DNA of 62,000 bases from Acanthaster planci. Taxonomy: Eukaryota > Echinodermata > Asteroidea > Valvatida > Acanthasteridae. How positions within the stretch are numbered: position 1 is the stretch's first letter; each line of letters begins with the position of its first letter. The position numbers and the translations under genes were made by a program. Where the stretch lies: NCBI RefSeq assembly GCF_001949145.1, contig NW_019091467.1:693391-755390 (forward strand). Direction: 5' to 3'. Below are positions 49,844 to 62,000 of the stretch, piece by piece. Under the pieces are notes generated by a model, which saw only the letters and a list, made by a program, of their open reading frames with translations, was not told where the DNA came from and did no database searches.

Positions 49844-52800
49844 CTGAAAGGCAGAAGTGTTTTCATGAGAAACCATACGACTCTTTGGGAGGACATTTTG
49901 TGGAATCGATGACAGGAAAATCCTTTGCCAGAACAAGCCAGAATAAAGTTGGTGATATGTCAACTGAGTATGAGCGTATCATGATTGCTTGAGTCTTACC
50001 TCGGGATATAACAACCCACTGTGTGCTAGACACATCACAGAGGATACCAAAAAACTGAAGAAAAACTCCTTATCAAGAAATAAAAAAAAGAAGCCTGCAC
50101 CAAACTTCACAATATATATTTTGTACTCTATAGGCTAAGGTACATTCATCTGCAATGTTTATCATGTGTTAAAAATTGTCAAATTGTGTACACCGGTGGT
50201 TTGTATATCCGACTAGCCTATCCTATTCGAGACTCCAGGCAAATGACAAGCACTTCCTGAAGAAAATGACTGACTGTAAAAACTCTCCGTTGAAGGAGGG
50301 AATCAGACCAGTGTGCGTACCTGCTATATGAAAACACAGCCTATTGCATGTAATATTGTAAAATTTGAAGACATCTTGGACAAGGACCTATTTCCTGGTT
50401 GGACACAAGGAAAGTTCCAGTCATATTCTGTGATCCAGCAAACCGTATGCGTGAATGACAGTGACGAGAATGTGGACAAAGCACAAAACTTGGTGACATC
50501 AAATTTGCTTTGGCTTTGCAATTTGCGTGAATAGGACGAACCACCCTTATTGCTGCTGGTCAGGCTGGTGACTTCCAGGGATGCATGCAGCAAAAACACT
50601 GGAACACAGCCTATGATTGGATAGGTGGCCTATTTCTTTTTTTTTTAAGCTTTGCTTGTTTAAAATATTCTAATTAAAAATGTCATTATACCGGTATCCC
50701 CCCATCAAAAGCTCCCCCCCCCGGTTGAAAAGAGCCACGTTGGTCAGGAATGTTCAATTTGTTGGTAGTAATGCGACTGTGACACCTGCATTTCCTATTT
50801 GTTCGTGAACAAACGAAGTTCAGTTCCTCTTTTGCTTACAAATATTGCCCTCTTGGTCCAGCTCGAGGCCCATAGCAGGAGGTTGTTACAAGTCTTAAAA
50901 TTCCAACATTTTGCCTGATAAGAATGGTAGTCCATTAATCCACTCACAGAACTTGCTAGTGGCAAGTGGCAGGAGAACCCATTGGGCAAGCATACACGGC
51001 TGCTAGGAACCGGAATAAAATAATCTTGGGCCTGGAAACTGAATGAGGGTGGGCAGCTTGAAGTGGTACAAGTATATTGTTAATTATGCACAAGTTTCTC
51101 TCATTGATTGTACAGGTAGAAACAGATTATCTTTTCCCCACACATAGAGAATTTGGCTGCCAAAGGTACATGCATCGTGGAAATCAAGGAGTGGCTATTG
51201 CCGGATTGCTAAGATGTACTACAGTAAGTAGAAATGATTGAACTGTGCCTGGAGTACTTAGCCAGAAACAATCTTCTGTTTCTTTAAAAACACAGTACCG
51301 TACTCTTTTTCGTTGGTGCGTTTGCGCGAGAAATGACTAGGCAATTTTTGTTCACATTTTCCTCTGTAAACCTCTTTCATCTGACTTACACTATTTTGGC
51401 TTCAGTGCGTACCATTTCAACAATGACCACTACTATTTTTTAATGGATTTTTGACAGGATAATAAATCTTTGGGCATTTTTAATAATTAAATCTTCGTCT
51501 CTTTTTATAATACACAAATTTACATGAACATATAAAAAATTCAAAAAGAAAAAAATAGCACGACGCAATACAAAAAGCGAAGTGAAAGCTAATTCGCTTC
51601 AGTCCAATTACTGACAAAATTTCAAATAAAGAAAAATACTTGCGCATTACAGTGAAACAATTAACTGCATTACAGTCAATTTAGAATTTCCAGCACGTGA
51701 GTATTCAATATATTAATAGTAATATATTTTATTTTACAAAAGAGCAAGAACAAATGTACGTATTTATTTTGATTTTTTTTTGCATTTACCCTACTCTATA
51801 CACTCTAAATACGAATATCTCCAAGTACTATTTAGAACCCTGCACAAGATCGCATGATGCGTACAATGTACATGTACGTCACAGAATATTACTAACACTA
51901 CGTGAATGACAATACCTTCTTGCTACGTTTACGTTATGCTACAAAACCACAGGGACATGCAATAGAACTTTGATGAAAGTGATGAAATCTGTTGGCGCTG
52001 TATTGCTGATGAACATTCAGAGCTTGATGCAAACCCAACACGTCAATTTAACTGTTTTAATACCCCCCGACATCAGCATGTGACTGCCAACAGTACCGGT
52101 ACTTCTCCCAATTCCTCCCCCCCCCAAAAAAATGACTGAGAATAAAAAAGAAATTTCTTGGAACGGGTGGCTTGGGCCAACTGGCAATGGGCAAGATGCA
52201 AAAAACAATGATGATGATGACAAAATCAGAGCTCTTTCCTCGATGGCTGACCTCTCACATTTAACCTTTTACCTGACCTGCATATCCATGGGCAATGGTA
52301 GTGGGATATCGCCATCCTTCTCTGGTTTGAACAACACTGCACGTGAAAAACAGAATTCTGTATCAACTGATTTATCCAGTCTCACACATATAAATATACA
52401 TCATATATATGCACATGCATATGCATAATGTGCATGAATATGAATACTTGATGACACATCTGAGGCAAAACTGTAAGTTGAATATTTTCTGCAAAGTTGC
52501 ATGATATGAGGGGCCTTGAGTTTAACCACACCCTACAAGCCTAGTTTCCATATGGTTGTAACTATCGGCAACAATAAATTTTCAAGATGCAGCCACTTGC
52601 AGAAGAGATGGGATGTGACATCATTCGACAAAACAAAATAAAAGAAAGGGGTGAACTTCCGCATCCCAGCAAAAAAAGGTAACATAAAAGAAAAAAAAAA
52701 CAAACCTACGAAACCAATGAATTGTTTGGAGTACACCCAAATCACCTGAGGAACAAATCTGCCATCCCAACTGTGTTTTTTTTTAGGGGGGGGGGTTGAT

Positions 52801-53680
52801 CTGGATACAAATCCCTCCAGGTCCTGACTACAAAGCGTAAAATATTGAGCCATTTCCTGGGCCACCTCAAGATTCAAATCTGGATGGAATCTGGAGGCTC
52901 AATGAAATGATAGCATCTCCCTTTGCTCTCATCCAGGACATTGCACTGAAGATGGAGTTGAATGCACCAGTAAAACACTTTGCTGAGAAGGGACTTACTT
53001 TTTTCCTCCCCCCTTCTTTCTTTGTTCAGTAAATGCAATTTGCAATTATTATAAACAAGTTACTCCAAAGTGTTCCCAGAGGCTTCAGTTTTTCTCTGAT
53101 AAAAAAAACCCTGCTGCAATCATGCAAACACAATGCTCCTTAAATCCTTGATTTGGTGACTGATCAAGCACGACAAGTAAAATTTAATGCAGATTCTTTC
53201 CTCCACTATTTGCTTTTAGACGTTAAATTGAAGCCAATTCAAAGAGGAAAACAATTTTGAGCAGTAAAGATTTTGATAAAGATAGGGAATGGACACTTCC
53301 AAGTGTAGGTATGAGTCACAGTAGATCCACTGTAATGCCCTACATGCACAGTCACAATCATGGGTACACTGAACTATTTACAAAGACACCAATATGAGCG
53401 ACTGAGCAACCTAGAATATCTCTCTGCAAAATGGGATTTCCCAAACTTAAAAACACTTTTCATTCTTAAGATGGATGACTGATTCATGAGTGACATCACC
53501 ACATGTTTATGTCATTTTAAAAAATGATTTTCATAACATCCTCTACATGTATGCATCTATGTAACTTCTCAAAAGCAGTGAATCCTCCAAATGTAACCAT
53601 GGTAACACATACTGGCTAAGTTGGGGAGATGGAGAAATCAACAATTGAGGGACTAAACTGTAGTACATGTATACAGTGGT
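49844..53680. other. Non-coding stretch, possibly an intron
   Basis: Nothing supported. Weak frames at 50313-50534 and 52132-52428 lack splice context. If the two minus exon candidates are joined, this lies within their intron. Confidence -1.
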
Positions 53681-53932
53681 ATATGGGCAATTCCAGAAAT
53701 TAGGGGTCCAAAAGTGTGACATTTTCGTGTCCCTGTTACATGTGACCTTTGTTATTTGACATGGAAATATCACGGGAAGGGTTTCGAGCTATTACTATTT
53801 GTTCGGCAGGTTATCTGCATTAATTCACCACTCTTGGAATTAAGAAAATAAGTTCTGAACTTAAAATATCACATCAGATGTAAGAGGGACATGAAAAAAA
53901 AATGGACCCCTAATTTCTAGAATTACCCATAT
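53681..53932. mobile_element. MITE copy A with 30-bp terminal inverted repeats
   Basis: ATATGGGCAATTCCAGAAAT at 53681 and its complement ending at 53932 pair at 28 of 30 positions through GGGGTCCA. The core ends start TGGGYAATT with TA on both sides, as in Tc1/mariner-like MITEs. The interior has inverted GTGTCCCTGTTACATGTGA and TCAGATGTAAGAGGGACATG blocks. It shares ordered internal blocks with 15616-15812. No coding capacity. Confidence -1.
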
Positions 53933-54529
53933 GCAAGAGGAAATACTATCTCTTATTACATAATTCAAATCCTAGAGAGTGTAAACCCCAGCTATGAAAT
54001 GTAAGACCAGTAATGTGGAATTTATGTAATATACATGTAAGTGTTTATTTTTGACCCACTTTAAGAAAGAGGGGTGAAGTCATACTTTTGGTGATACAAA
54101 AACTAAGCCAAAATTTAACATTTTCGTTGCATCTGCCCAAATTTTATACATGTATGTTTGAATCCAGGGTACATGTCTCTGGTTACATGAAACAAATCCA
54201 ATGACATGCTTACAATAAGCTATTTCTGGCCATATCATTTGTCATTATCTCTTTGCCATCTGCAAAATGTTCAAGTTCTGAGTTGTGGCTTCGAAATTTT
54301 TTTCGCAGCATTGGCAGGGAGGTTGTGCTACTAAAGACTATTGGGCTCTAATCCCAACAACCCTAAAACTAGAAATCATCGAAGCTGTCAATCCCGAAGT
54401 CTCCTGTTAAGATGGGAGGGGGGATACTGGTGGAAATTTGAGCATGAGACATGATCCAGATGTAAACAAAGTCTGGTGCCCTGACCCAGTTAGGGTTTTA
54501 TGGAAATGGACAGTCTCTGCTGTGCCTAC

Positions 54530-54595
54530 CTTTGAGGATGTAGTTGGTCAGAAGGTCCGGGACGTCTTTGCTGTCTTCGTTGATTGCTCTCAGAA
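54530..54595 (-). CDS. Candidate internal exon, minus strand (unknown gene)
   Basis: The 66-nt segment lies between a strong acceptor (CCCTTCTCATCCTGCAG) and a good donor (AAAG|GTAGGC). It encodes LRAINEDSKDVPDLLTNYIL plus K, with partial codons at both ends (two bases in, one base out). Codon choice is GC-rich at third positions compared with the flanks, and the peptide has the amphipathic pattern of a conserved helix. I cannot name the protein. This is the more credible of the minus-strand exons here; its upstream partner is not identified and probably lies beyond 54.6 kb. Confidence -1.
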
Positions 54596-56709
54596 CTGCA
54601 GGATGAGAAGGGAGGGCAAACACAGTGGGAAAATGAAATCGAGAACTGGAAAAATAGATCCTATGTTAGAAAATTGACGTGATGATATTTGTGAGCGGAA
54701 AATTTCTCTTAAGCTGAGGCTGGCTGCTGCTGGAGGTAAATTCAATGGACAGAGGATCTTTGTAAACCTTTGAAGCCTGTGCATTTATGCCAACATATGC
54801 GTGCACATGTTTAATGGTGGTCAGTGTGTTGCAAGATCCGAGAATACACATTCAAGCCCTGCGTGACTTTTTTCGGTGATACCAGTAATAACCAGGAAAA
54901 CTTGAACACAAGCATCTCCTTGACAGCAATAAAAAGGGGAAACACAGTGGCGTAACTATGGGTGGGACACAGGGGGCCATGGGGGAAAATTCCCACCCCA
55001 TTTGAAACTTTGAAATGTACACAGCCTATGTATGAGACACAGTTATTAGCTCTCAGTAACCCTTGAAAACAGTATGCATCCCTATGGGCCCCTCAGAAAT
55101 TTCAACCTACAATCCTAGACAAAACTGCTGGCACATGTTTCAATAGCCATACCCCTGGCAGGTCTCCCACTCCCCGGTCAATGTTGTCCTGTCCAGTTGG
55201 AGCGCAAACTGTGCATTGAGACACAACACTGAGAGGGGGTCCAAGAGGTGGGGGGGTCAAATGAGATTTGGCCAGGATTGAAGTTATGCTACTTAAGACA
55301 GATGGCAGAACATACAACTTCTACTGTATGTCCATCCCCTGAGCAATACCATGAACTTGCGCACATTCATTCACTGAATGTCAGTCTACGCCCATCAGAA
55401 TGCATGGCACTTGAGAAAAGATGCACAGGCTACAGTATCTCTAATCTGTGTAAAACGTTCACATGCAGGTGACTGTCTAATATATGGGCATCTGTGTGCA
55501 TTTGCCGATTAATTATGCAAAACGATGCCATTTGACTTGCAGAAGTTGACCAATAGGCGGACACGTCATGGTCTTCAGCTAGGTCTATCAAGATATAGAC
55601 ATCTGAGTGCATTTGCTGATTAATTATGCAAAACAATGCCATTTGACTTGAAGAAGTTGACCAATAGGCGGACACGTCATGGTCTTCAGCTGTGGTACGT
55701 TAAGTTCGATGATGTGAAGAAAAACATGGCACATACAAATCTACCCTTAATCATAGGAATCTACATTTTGTGTGTGTTATATTCTGTCCTGACTGTCTTT
55801 ATAAGTTCAGATCTGAGTGTTATATGGAGAGTAAATCTTACAATGATCATTTTCATTTTTTTTTATCATGCTTGGATAAATCGGGGGGGGGGGAAACCTG
55901 ACTGGAGTGACCTGAAATAATGACATATTGAAAAATTTGACTTTCCCTTTGTGAACCTATTTAAGGAAAAGTAACTTTTGGCATTACTATTGGGCATAAT
56001 CCGCATATGAATACAGCTGCCTTTAACATTTTCAAATATGATTTTTAGAATGCCAAATTTGAAAAACAATATGATCAAATTTTTCCCTTTTCTAATTCAT
56101 TGAATTTTAACTCCCAATAGTCAATTTTGAAAATAAATCCAAATTCTGGATAATCAATATAATATCAGAATATTCAGATAATTGGCACAGACCTACAGTG
56201 CTACAGGGCCATCACTTTGGCTGTGAGAGGGTGGAGATAAGCCAATTGTACTACCTACCGGTACATGTACATGTTCATCACTTCAAACATGTAAGGCTGA
56301 TCAATACAATTTGTGAGAGTAAAAAGCTTCCGCAAGATAAATGGCTGTCCAAACAATCTGTAATTAAATTGCTCTCATCAATATCTTTGAATTGGAATAA
56401 TAAGAGATGAGACCATTAATAAATGGCCTAAGCACAGCCCCATTTTAAAGCTGGCTACAGAGGTATTTTATCCATTTGTAACTGGAGATATTGATTTCTA
56501 AGCCCTGACAGATCTATTAGGGTTAGCCTGCTGTAGCCAAATGTTCAGGTAGATTTCATCTCAATCTGAAATCTAGAAGATAAACTTAATATTGAGATTG
56601 ATGAGGAAGTACAAAATTACTGCTCATGTCAACTTGTATGTAACCCTATTCCATGAATGTGTCCAAAAAAAAGGAAATACAATAAATCTTTTACTTCTTT
56701 GTTTTACAG
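54596..56709. other. Non-coding stretch with a duplicated module
   Basis: No supported exon. GTGGCGTAACTA near 54951, with the G/C-rich tract after it, looks like a dispersed-repeat end. The notable content is the duplication at 55482-55691. Confidence -1.
55482..55691. repeat. 99-bp sequence duplicated with 111-bp period
   Basis: Copies at 55482-55580 and 55593-55691 match at 93 of 99 positions. Each contains GATTAATTATGCAAAAC (homeobox TAATTA overlapping an octamer-like TATGCAAA), GACCAATAGG (CCAAT box) and ACACGTCATGG (CRE-like half site). None of the six differences falls in these words. Confidence -1.
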
Positions 56710-58265
56710 GAAGTCCCAAGAAGTACGGTACCTGTACGCGTGGACAGAAGTATCGGCAGGTATTCATGTACATCAAATCATACTGCAAGTACAGCATGTG
56801 TGCTTAGAAAACTGGGAGCAGAACACAGCACACAGCAAGGAAACCATCAGCCGTACCAAGCCAGGGGAGGGGAGGGAGGGGGTAAGGGGGAGGTGAGGGT
56901 CAGTGGCAGGAAGGATAACTGGCTGGTATTAAACATCAGCGATATCCTATCACAGGTCCTGAATATTTCAGCCACATACCGGTATACGACATTCAAGTGA
57001 GTGTATTAGTCATTCCTCCCACTGCTACGCATGTACTTCTGCACAGACATTATTAAGCCTGTGGCACAAAGTCTGTGCCCAACTTTGCCTAATATGGGGA
57101 GGGGCATAGGCAGTTACTGACGAGGAGGGGCCACTGCAACATGGCATGCAAAAAGTGGACTTTGAAAGGATTTCAGTGATGATGGGATGGTACAAGCTTG
57201 CAAATAATGCAAGTCAGATACCAAAGTGTCATTCACTCCACAACACACTAGAGGACTAGGAAAGCTAATCTGTACCAAAGCCATGAGCTAGAATGCACAC
57301 AGGTGACTTGCTTAATTAGTTAGTTGGAGATGGATGATGATCTCTTCCTGCCCTTCCCCTTCCTTGCCTAGATCTACACAAGCTTGATCACAAGCTGTCA
57401 CCTGTCATGGTCACATCTACATGTACTTATGTACATGTACTAATGAACGGTACACTGCATGTGCATATTAGCTTCATGGGGTACCAGAGGTTCATTAGAA
57501 CACCAGCCAGGCAGAATACCTGACAACTGGCCAGCCAGTTGTCAATGAGTAAGAACAAAGGTAATCAACTGCAACTCTGGCCAATTTCATGGAGAGCAGA
57601 ATTCTGCTATCATTATAAAAAACTGAACAAATTTGCTAAGCAGAGACAGGTTAGGCGATATAGTTTTGCTTCCTGTTAAATAGCATCTCAAAATAAGGTA
57701 GGTACCACGGTAGGAATGATTTTGTTTTTGGGGGGGGTTCACTTTTTGGCACTGATTCTGTGTAAAGGAAAGTGTTTTCTTGTTGAAAAGAAACAGCACA
57801 AGTCAGGTGGCATTTGTTTCAAATGAAAGGAACACTTTAAATAGAGGGTACTGCATGTACAGTACACGTAGCAGCACGCATATTAATGAGTCAGTTGAAC
57901 TTTTTACACCATAGCCAAACTACAATAGACACATTTTTGTCTCAGTTTCAAATTTCACATTACCTCAACCCCCCTTCCCTGAAAAAAAGGGTTGTGCCTT
58001 CAAAATGGGGCAGGTTGGAAGAAACAAGAAAAACAGCTTTTTCTGGCTTTAAGTACTTCTACTTCCTGGTTCTCCATTAATTTTTGCTTAATACACAATG
58101 TATAGGTACACATATTTTACTGTGTATTATTTTTCAGCTTATAGCAACTCCGTGGAACTGGGCCCTGACAGCATGGGAAGAAGCAGCACAGAACAAGTTG
58201 TCAAGGCCCACTATCCACGCAAGACATCCACCCTGTCACACAGCTCAGACCCAAATTTGGGATAA
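56710..58265 (+). CDS. Candidate last two exons of an unknown plus-strand gene
   Basis: Exon 56710-56759 follows a strong acceptor (CTTCTTTGTTTTACAG) and ends CAG|GTATTC. Exon 58138-58265 follows TGTATTATTTTTCAG. Joined in one frame they read KSQEVRYLYAWTEVSA, then AYSNSVELGPDSMGRSSTEQ, VVKAHYPRKTSTLSHSSDPN and LG, then TAA: a Ser-rich tail typical of a protein C-terminus. A second frame is also open across the junction (SPKKYGTCTRGQKYRQ, then LIATPWNWALTAWEEAAQ..., TAG at 58275), so the frame is ambiguous. A strong acceptor at 57371 could add another exon. The product is not recognised, and the 5' part is not found in the window. Confidence -1.
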
Positions 58266-61200
58266 TTCACTGTAGTTTACTGCAGTCTGCAAGGCTTTAC
58301 TGCAAAGAGAGCAAGTGTACATAGGTGTGACCATGTGTCTAACCATGCAAATTGCCTAGATGCATTTTAGTCTGCATCTCAGGCTAGCAGCAAGCATCCT
58401 GATTGGATTTCCTGCATATCCAATGTGATTAACTCATGCTAATCTGCATTAATACCTACAGCTCTGGATGACAGTATAACGGAGAGCCACTATTAAATTG
58501 TCAGGCAATTAACCCAGATAGATTTGTGTGTTCCTCTTGACTTCAAAATCTCTGGTTTAGGAAATTTCCTCACATACTGTAGTACAGTATGTATCTGATT
58601 ATCCATATTCATGCAAAACGGGTGTGCACAGCTTCTCAAGTGCTACTGGTATACATGTATTGAAATGTCCCGACTTGGAGTGAATCTCCTAAAATCCTGT
58701 ATGGCAATTTCTGGGGCAAAATCTTTAATTTTGGAAATTCCCCCAAACTGAAGTCTGTTTTTGAATATGCTCGTGTACATGTGTACTACTGTTATTCCCT
58801 TAACCAGGAAAACAGGAGTCTGTCTACCTTACATGAAGATTCTGTTATCAATTGGGAAAAAACCTCTAAAATCCTGAACATAATGTGATTTCTCGGAGTT
58901 TCGCAAATTATCCAAATTCCCAGGGCAAAGCTTAGCATAAATTTAGCGCTAGAATGACCAGGAGGAAAAACGTCCACACGCACACTGCCTGTACCCTGGG
59001 AAGATGATATTGGGGAGGACTTTAAGTGCAGCAACCGTGGGGGACGGGGGGAGGTATGTACAGAATCAGTTTTCAGTCCCCTGACTACCTCCCAAGAAGA
59101 TGGGTCAGACCATGGAGGAAGTCAGAAGCATCAGATGAGAGGATGTGACCTGATAACTTCACCTTAAATTTACGTGTATATCAGATTTTTGTCTGGTTTG
59201 ACACTGCTACAAACAACGAACTGCTTGCTACATGTACCGGTACATGTACCAAGGAATAACCAAATTCATCGATTACTTTTCATACATTCATGAAGGTAAA
59301 TCAATTTACTCAGTCAATCACTTGCTCTTCCTTTTCCGAGAAAATCTTTAACTCGGCAGGTTACAAGTTAAGACACCAAATGCAAAAGAAAATAAGAACA
59401 ATGCACCTACATGTATGTGTAGAAAGTACATGTTGCTTTTTAAAAGTTCTCAAAGGCGGTCACTGTAATAACAACAGTCCTCAATCCTCCAAGATTTAAT
59501 ATGACTTTTCACATAGCCAAGGGTGTTAGGGTTCATGTGGAGCAGACATGGAGAATGTTGAATATGATTTACGGCTTTGCAGTTTTTCACATTTCTGGAG
59601 AGGACTAAATTCACCAACTCAATTATGTATGCTACTCATATCCACATGTGCTGGTACATACCATTGCATAAATCAATAATTTCAGCATGTACATTTACAG
59701 TGTAAATCTGAATACCATGGGCTCATCTTGACATGTGACTACATACGCAGGAGGTTGGCAGAGTTTCCCTTTTAAATACGAACATGTACATGTATGGGTA
59801 TATATATGTAAATTTTGTCTTTCTGTTTGATATTTGAATTTTTTTTCAAAAAGAGGCTTAAAAAGAGCAAACACTGGAAGTACACATAGGCAGAATGATA
59901 CCTTTTACCCTCTTTTGATACATGTACATCATTTTTCTTCTACTTTTTCAATTTTATTTAAAAATTTTTTTTAATTAGTTACCGGTATGTGAAGAGAGGT
60001 TTAATAGATAAGTGACAATGCCAAATATCAATACTTCCATTCATTTCTGCTGCCACTAGCCTGTGGTCGTCGTTATACAAATTTGCACAAGGACGACCGA
60101 CTTCAGTATCTCATTTAATAGCATTTAGTTTAATTCAAGCAGAAAAAGGCAGGTTGGCATGACTGGTTAACAGACTGGTTTATTAAGTTCAAGTAATAGT
60201 ATAAGCCCTTAAAGAGTGTGAAAATCTTTGAAGTTTTGGACTCCATCTTGGTTTTCATTTTTTTGTCAAATGACAAGTATACACTGTCTCTTCTGAGACT
60301 GTTTGTGTCTTGACATCTTTGTGTACTGCCCGTCATCGTTACGGCTGCATGAACAACAAGGCTTCTGACAGCATATGTCTCAACAGACAGGTCTATGAAA
60401 AGCTTTGGAGTACATGTACTTTTGCTTTTCCTTCACGATTTTCACTTCAAAAGAGTGCACGCATCTCTTCACAGTTTATCCCAATGACAGGGAGGCTCCA
60501 AGGAGGCTCCAACTGACCTGAAACACTGAGATATGGATATTACCCGAATGGTGCAACTGTCATATCAAATATCGCAATGATTTCCATAGTGATGTGGTGC
60601 AGTGCCACACCACTTACAAGCACTAACACACCAGTGCTAATTGAGGTTGGGGTTATGAAAACATGTACAGTAGGTGACAGTCAAGCCTCAACGATAATTC
60701 TGGCCCACGAAAGTGACCATGAGTGTGTATGAGACATGTCTAGATCAAAGCCAAAGATGGCACATGACATGACCCATCTGAACTACTCAAGGCATAGTGC
60801 AAGGTTGGATTGTACGTGATCTACGAACAAAATATGGAAGAGGTGCTGACCAACTTCAGGCATGTGCACAGAAGCAGGCATCAACAATTGTTTGCGCTTT
60901 GACAATGCTGGCTTCCAAAACGTTCCAGGGCCTTATTTCAAGGAATCTGCACTTAGGATTCAAGGATTTAAGAATTCTGCACTTAGTTTGCGCAAAGCCC
61001 TAGGCCAGCCCTGTTATTACAAAAACCCTTACACATACTTTTAGGCTGTACAGCATGCTCGAAATTCCCTGCAAGCCCATGCAATATGGTAACTGCTAGT
61101 GAAACATTTCCTGCTGTAGTTACGAGTGGCAAATTTTTGCTGATGAGATGCATGAACCAGTGAGTTCCCATGTAAACACAGATCTCTCTTGTTCCCACTC

Positions 61201-62000
61201 ACAGCAGAGAACAAGTCTGAGCCACATCTTAGATCACACATGTACATGTGGACAATGACATGTCAGGCACTCTCAGACTACTACACGTATACATGCAAAT
61301 CTGAGAGAGAAAATTTATGAAGCTGCTCTCAGACCATCACGTATTAAATTGAAAAGGGCACATGTATGCAGGGCACTAGTTCATACAGCTGGTCATCCAT
61401 ATTCACACTTGAGAATGACTTGCCGGGCAGGACTTTGCAGGGTCAACATCAGGAAGCATCCGCAGCTGTATTTGCTAATGCCTGAATTTCACGAGTTCTT
61501 TTTAAAACCACACTTTTATCCTGAAACAGTTTCTGCTTGGTGTCACTATGAATTTTTGCTTTGGGTGTACACATGTACGCGTACCTCACCACAGACATCT
61601 TGAAACGTCATTTGTATTGCACAAACTGAAACGGGAATATCTGCTGCAACATCAGCGATTCATATGTGACCCAAACTAACACCATGAGTTGCAAGTCAAC
61701 TACTTGTAAGCCACTGTTGAACTAAATAATTTTGCAAAATGTCAATAACTAGGAGCCCCAAACATGTTTCCTCCACCTTCTGTCCATTTTCATCTGGAGG
61801 ACACATTGTACCGGGTACGTATCAAAACAAAAAGCTCTCTTTGTTTTGTGTAATGCAAACTAAAATCTTGTGGTATCCATTCACATCATCACGACAGCCT
61901 CCCACAGAATAATAACAAAATGCCACAAAATTAAAAAAGTACACTTAAAACTGTCCTCTGATGCACAAAACTTACACAACTTATAAGAGTGACTAAAGCA
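58266..62000. other. Non-coding stretch to the window end
   Basis: Nothing supported on either strand. TACATGTA words recur (59230, 59785, 61240). Frames at 60797-61003 and 61349-61603 lack domains and splice context. Confidence -1.

Noticed and set aside
55636-55920. 94-codon plus frame with hydrophobic segments
   Set aside because: It starts inside the duplicated module, and the hydrophobic part is AT-rich DNA read in one frame, with no splice sites or homology.

Overview
This is eukaryotic, AT-rich nuclear DNA with long introns. It carries no prokaryotic signals: no operons, no Shine-Dalgarno-led genes and no CRISPR. The dispersed palindromic words TACATGTA, GTACATGTAC, TACCGGTA and TAGGCCTA, the many short inverted-repeat elements, and the vertebrate-like SERTA gene with one coding exon suggest a marine invertebrate, most likely a deuterostome such as an echinoderm. 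The organism is an inference; no sequence here names it. A 195-base run of Ns at 35004-35198 is an assembly gap.

Layout. At 91-2667 (+) are the last four coding exons of a single-pass membrane protein: a Thr-rich stalk, one transmembrane helix and a Tyr-rich cytoplasmic tail. It converges on a minus-strand gene whose whole coding sequence lies at 13453-14460. This encodes a 335-residue SERTA-domain transcriptional co-regulator of the SERTAD/CDCA4 (TRIP-Br) type. Its coding exon has a clear 3' splice site just before the ATG. A matching donor next to a CpG-rich stretch near 34310-34640 suggests a non-coding first exon and an intron of about 20 kb full of TACATGTA-type repeats. A well-formed poly(A) site at 4326 suggests a very long 3' UTR.

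Beyond the gap, 35.2-38.2 kb looks different: almost no TACATGTA, microsatellites, and CTCF-like and YY1-like words. It leads into an intact unrecognised 164-codon ORF at 38226-38720 (+). From 38.7 to 62 kb the DNA is mostly non-coding. Two candidate minus-strand exons (54530-54595 and 49716-49843, phase-compatible) and two candidate plus-strand exons (56710-56759 and 58138-58265) are probably fragments of larger genes that I cannot name.

Mobile and repeated DNA is the richest layer. It includes a TA-flanked MITE beside the SERTA coding exon, a second MITE family with copies at 15.6 and 53.7 kb, a foldback element at 28.9 kb, an alternating-inverted-repeat element at 30.4 kb, another inverted-repeat element at 46.2 kb, a tRNA-headed SINE at 48.3 kb, a perfect 34-bp palindrome at 49.3 kb, a 44-bp higher-order tandem repeat at 20.5 kb, and a 111-bp-period duplication at 55.5 kb that packs homeobox, octamer, CCAAT and CRE-like words. 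I found nothing that proves a new biological system. The best candidates for follow-up are the duplicated 111-bp module, the palindrome lexicon of the SERTA intron, and the unidentified 164-residue protein.
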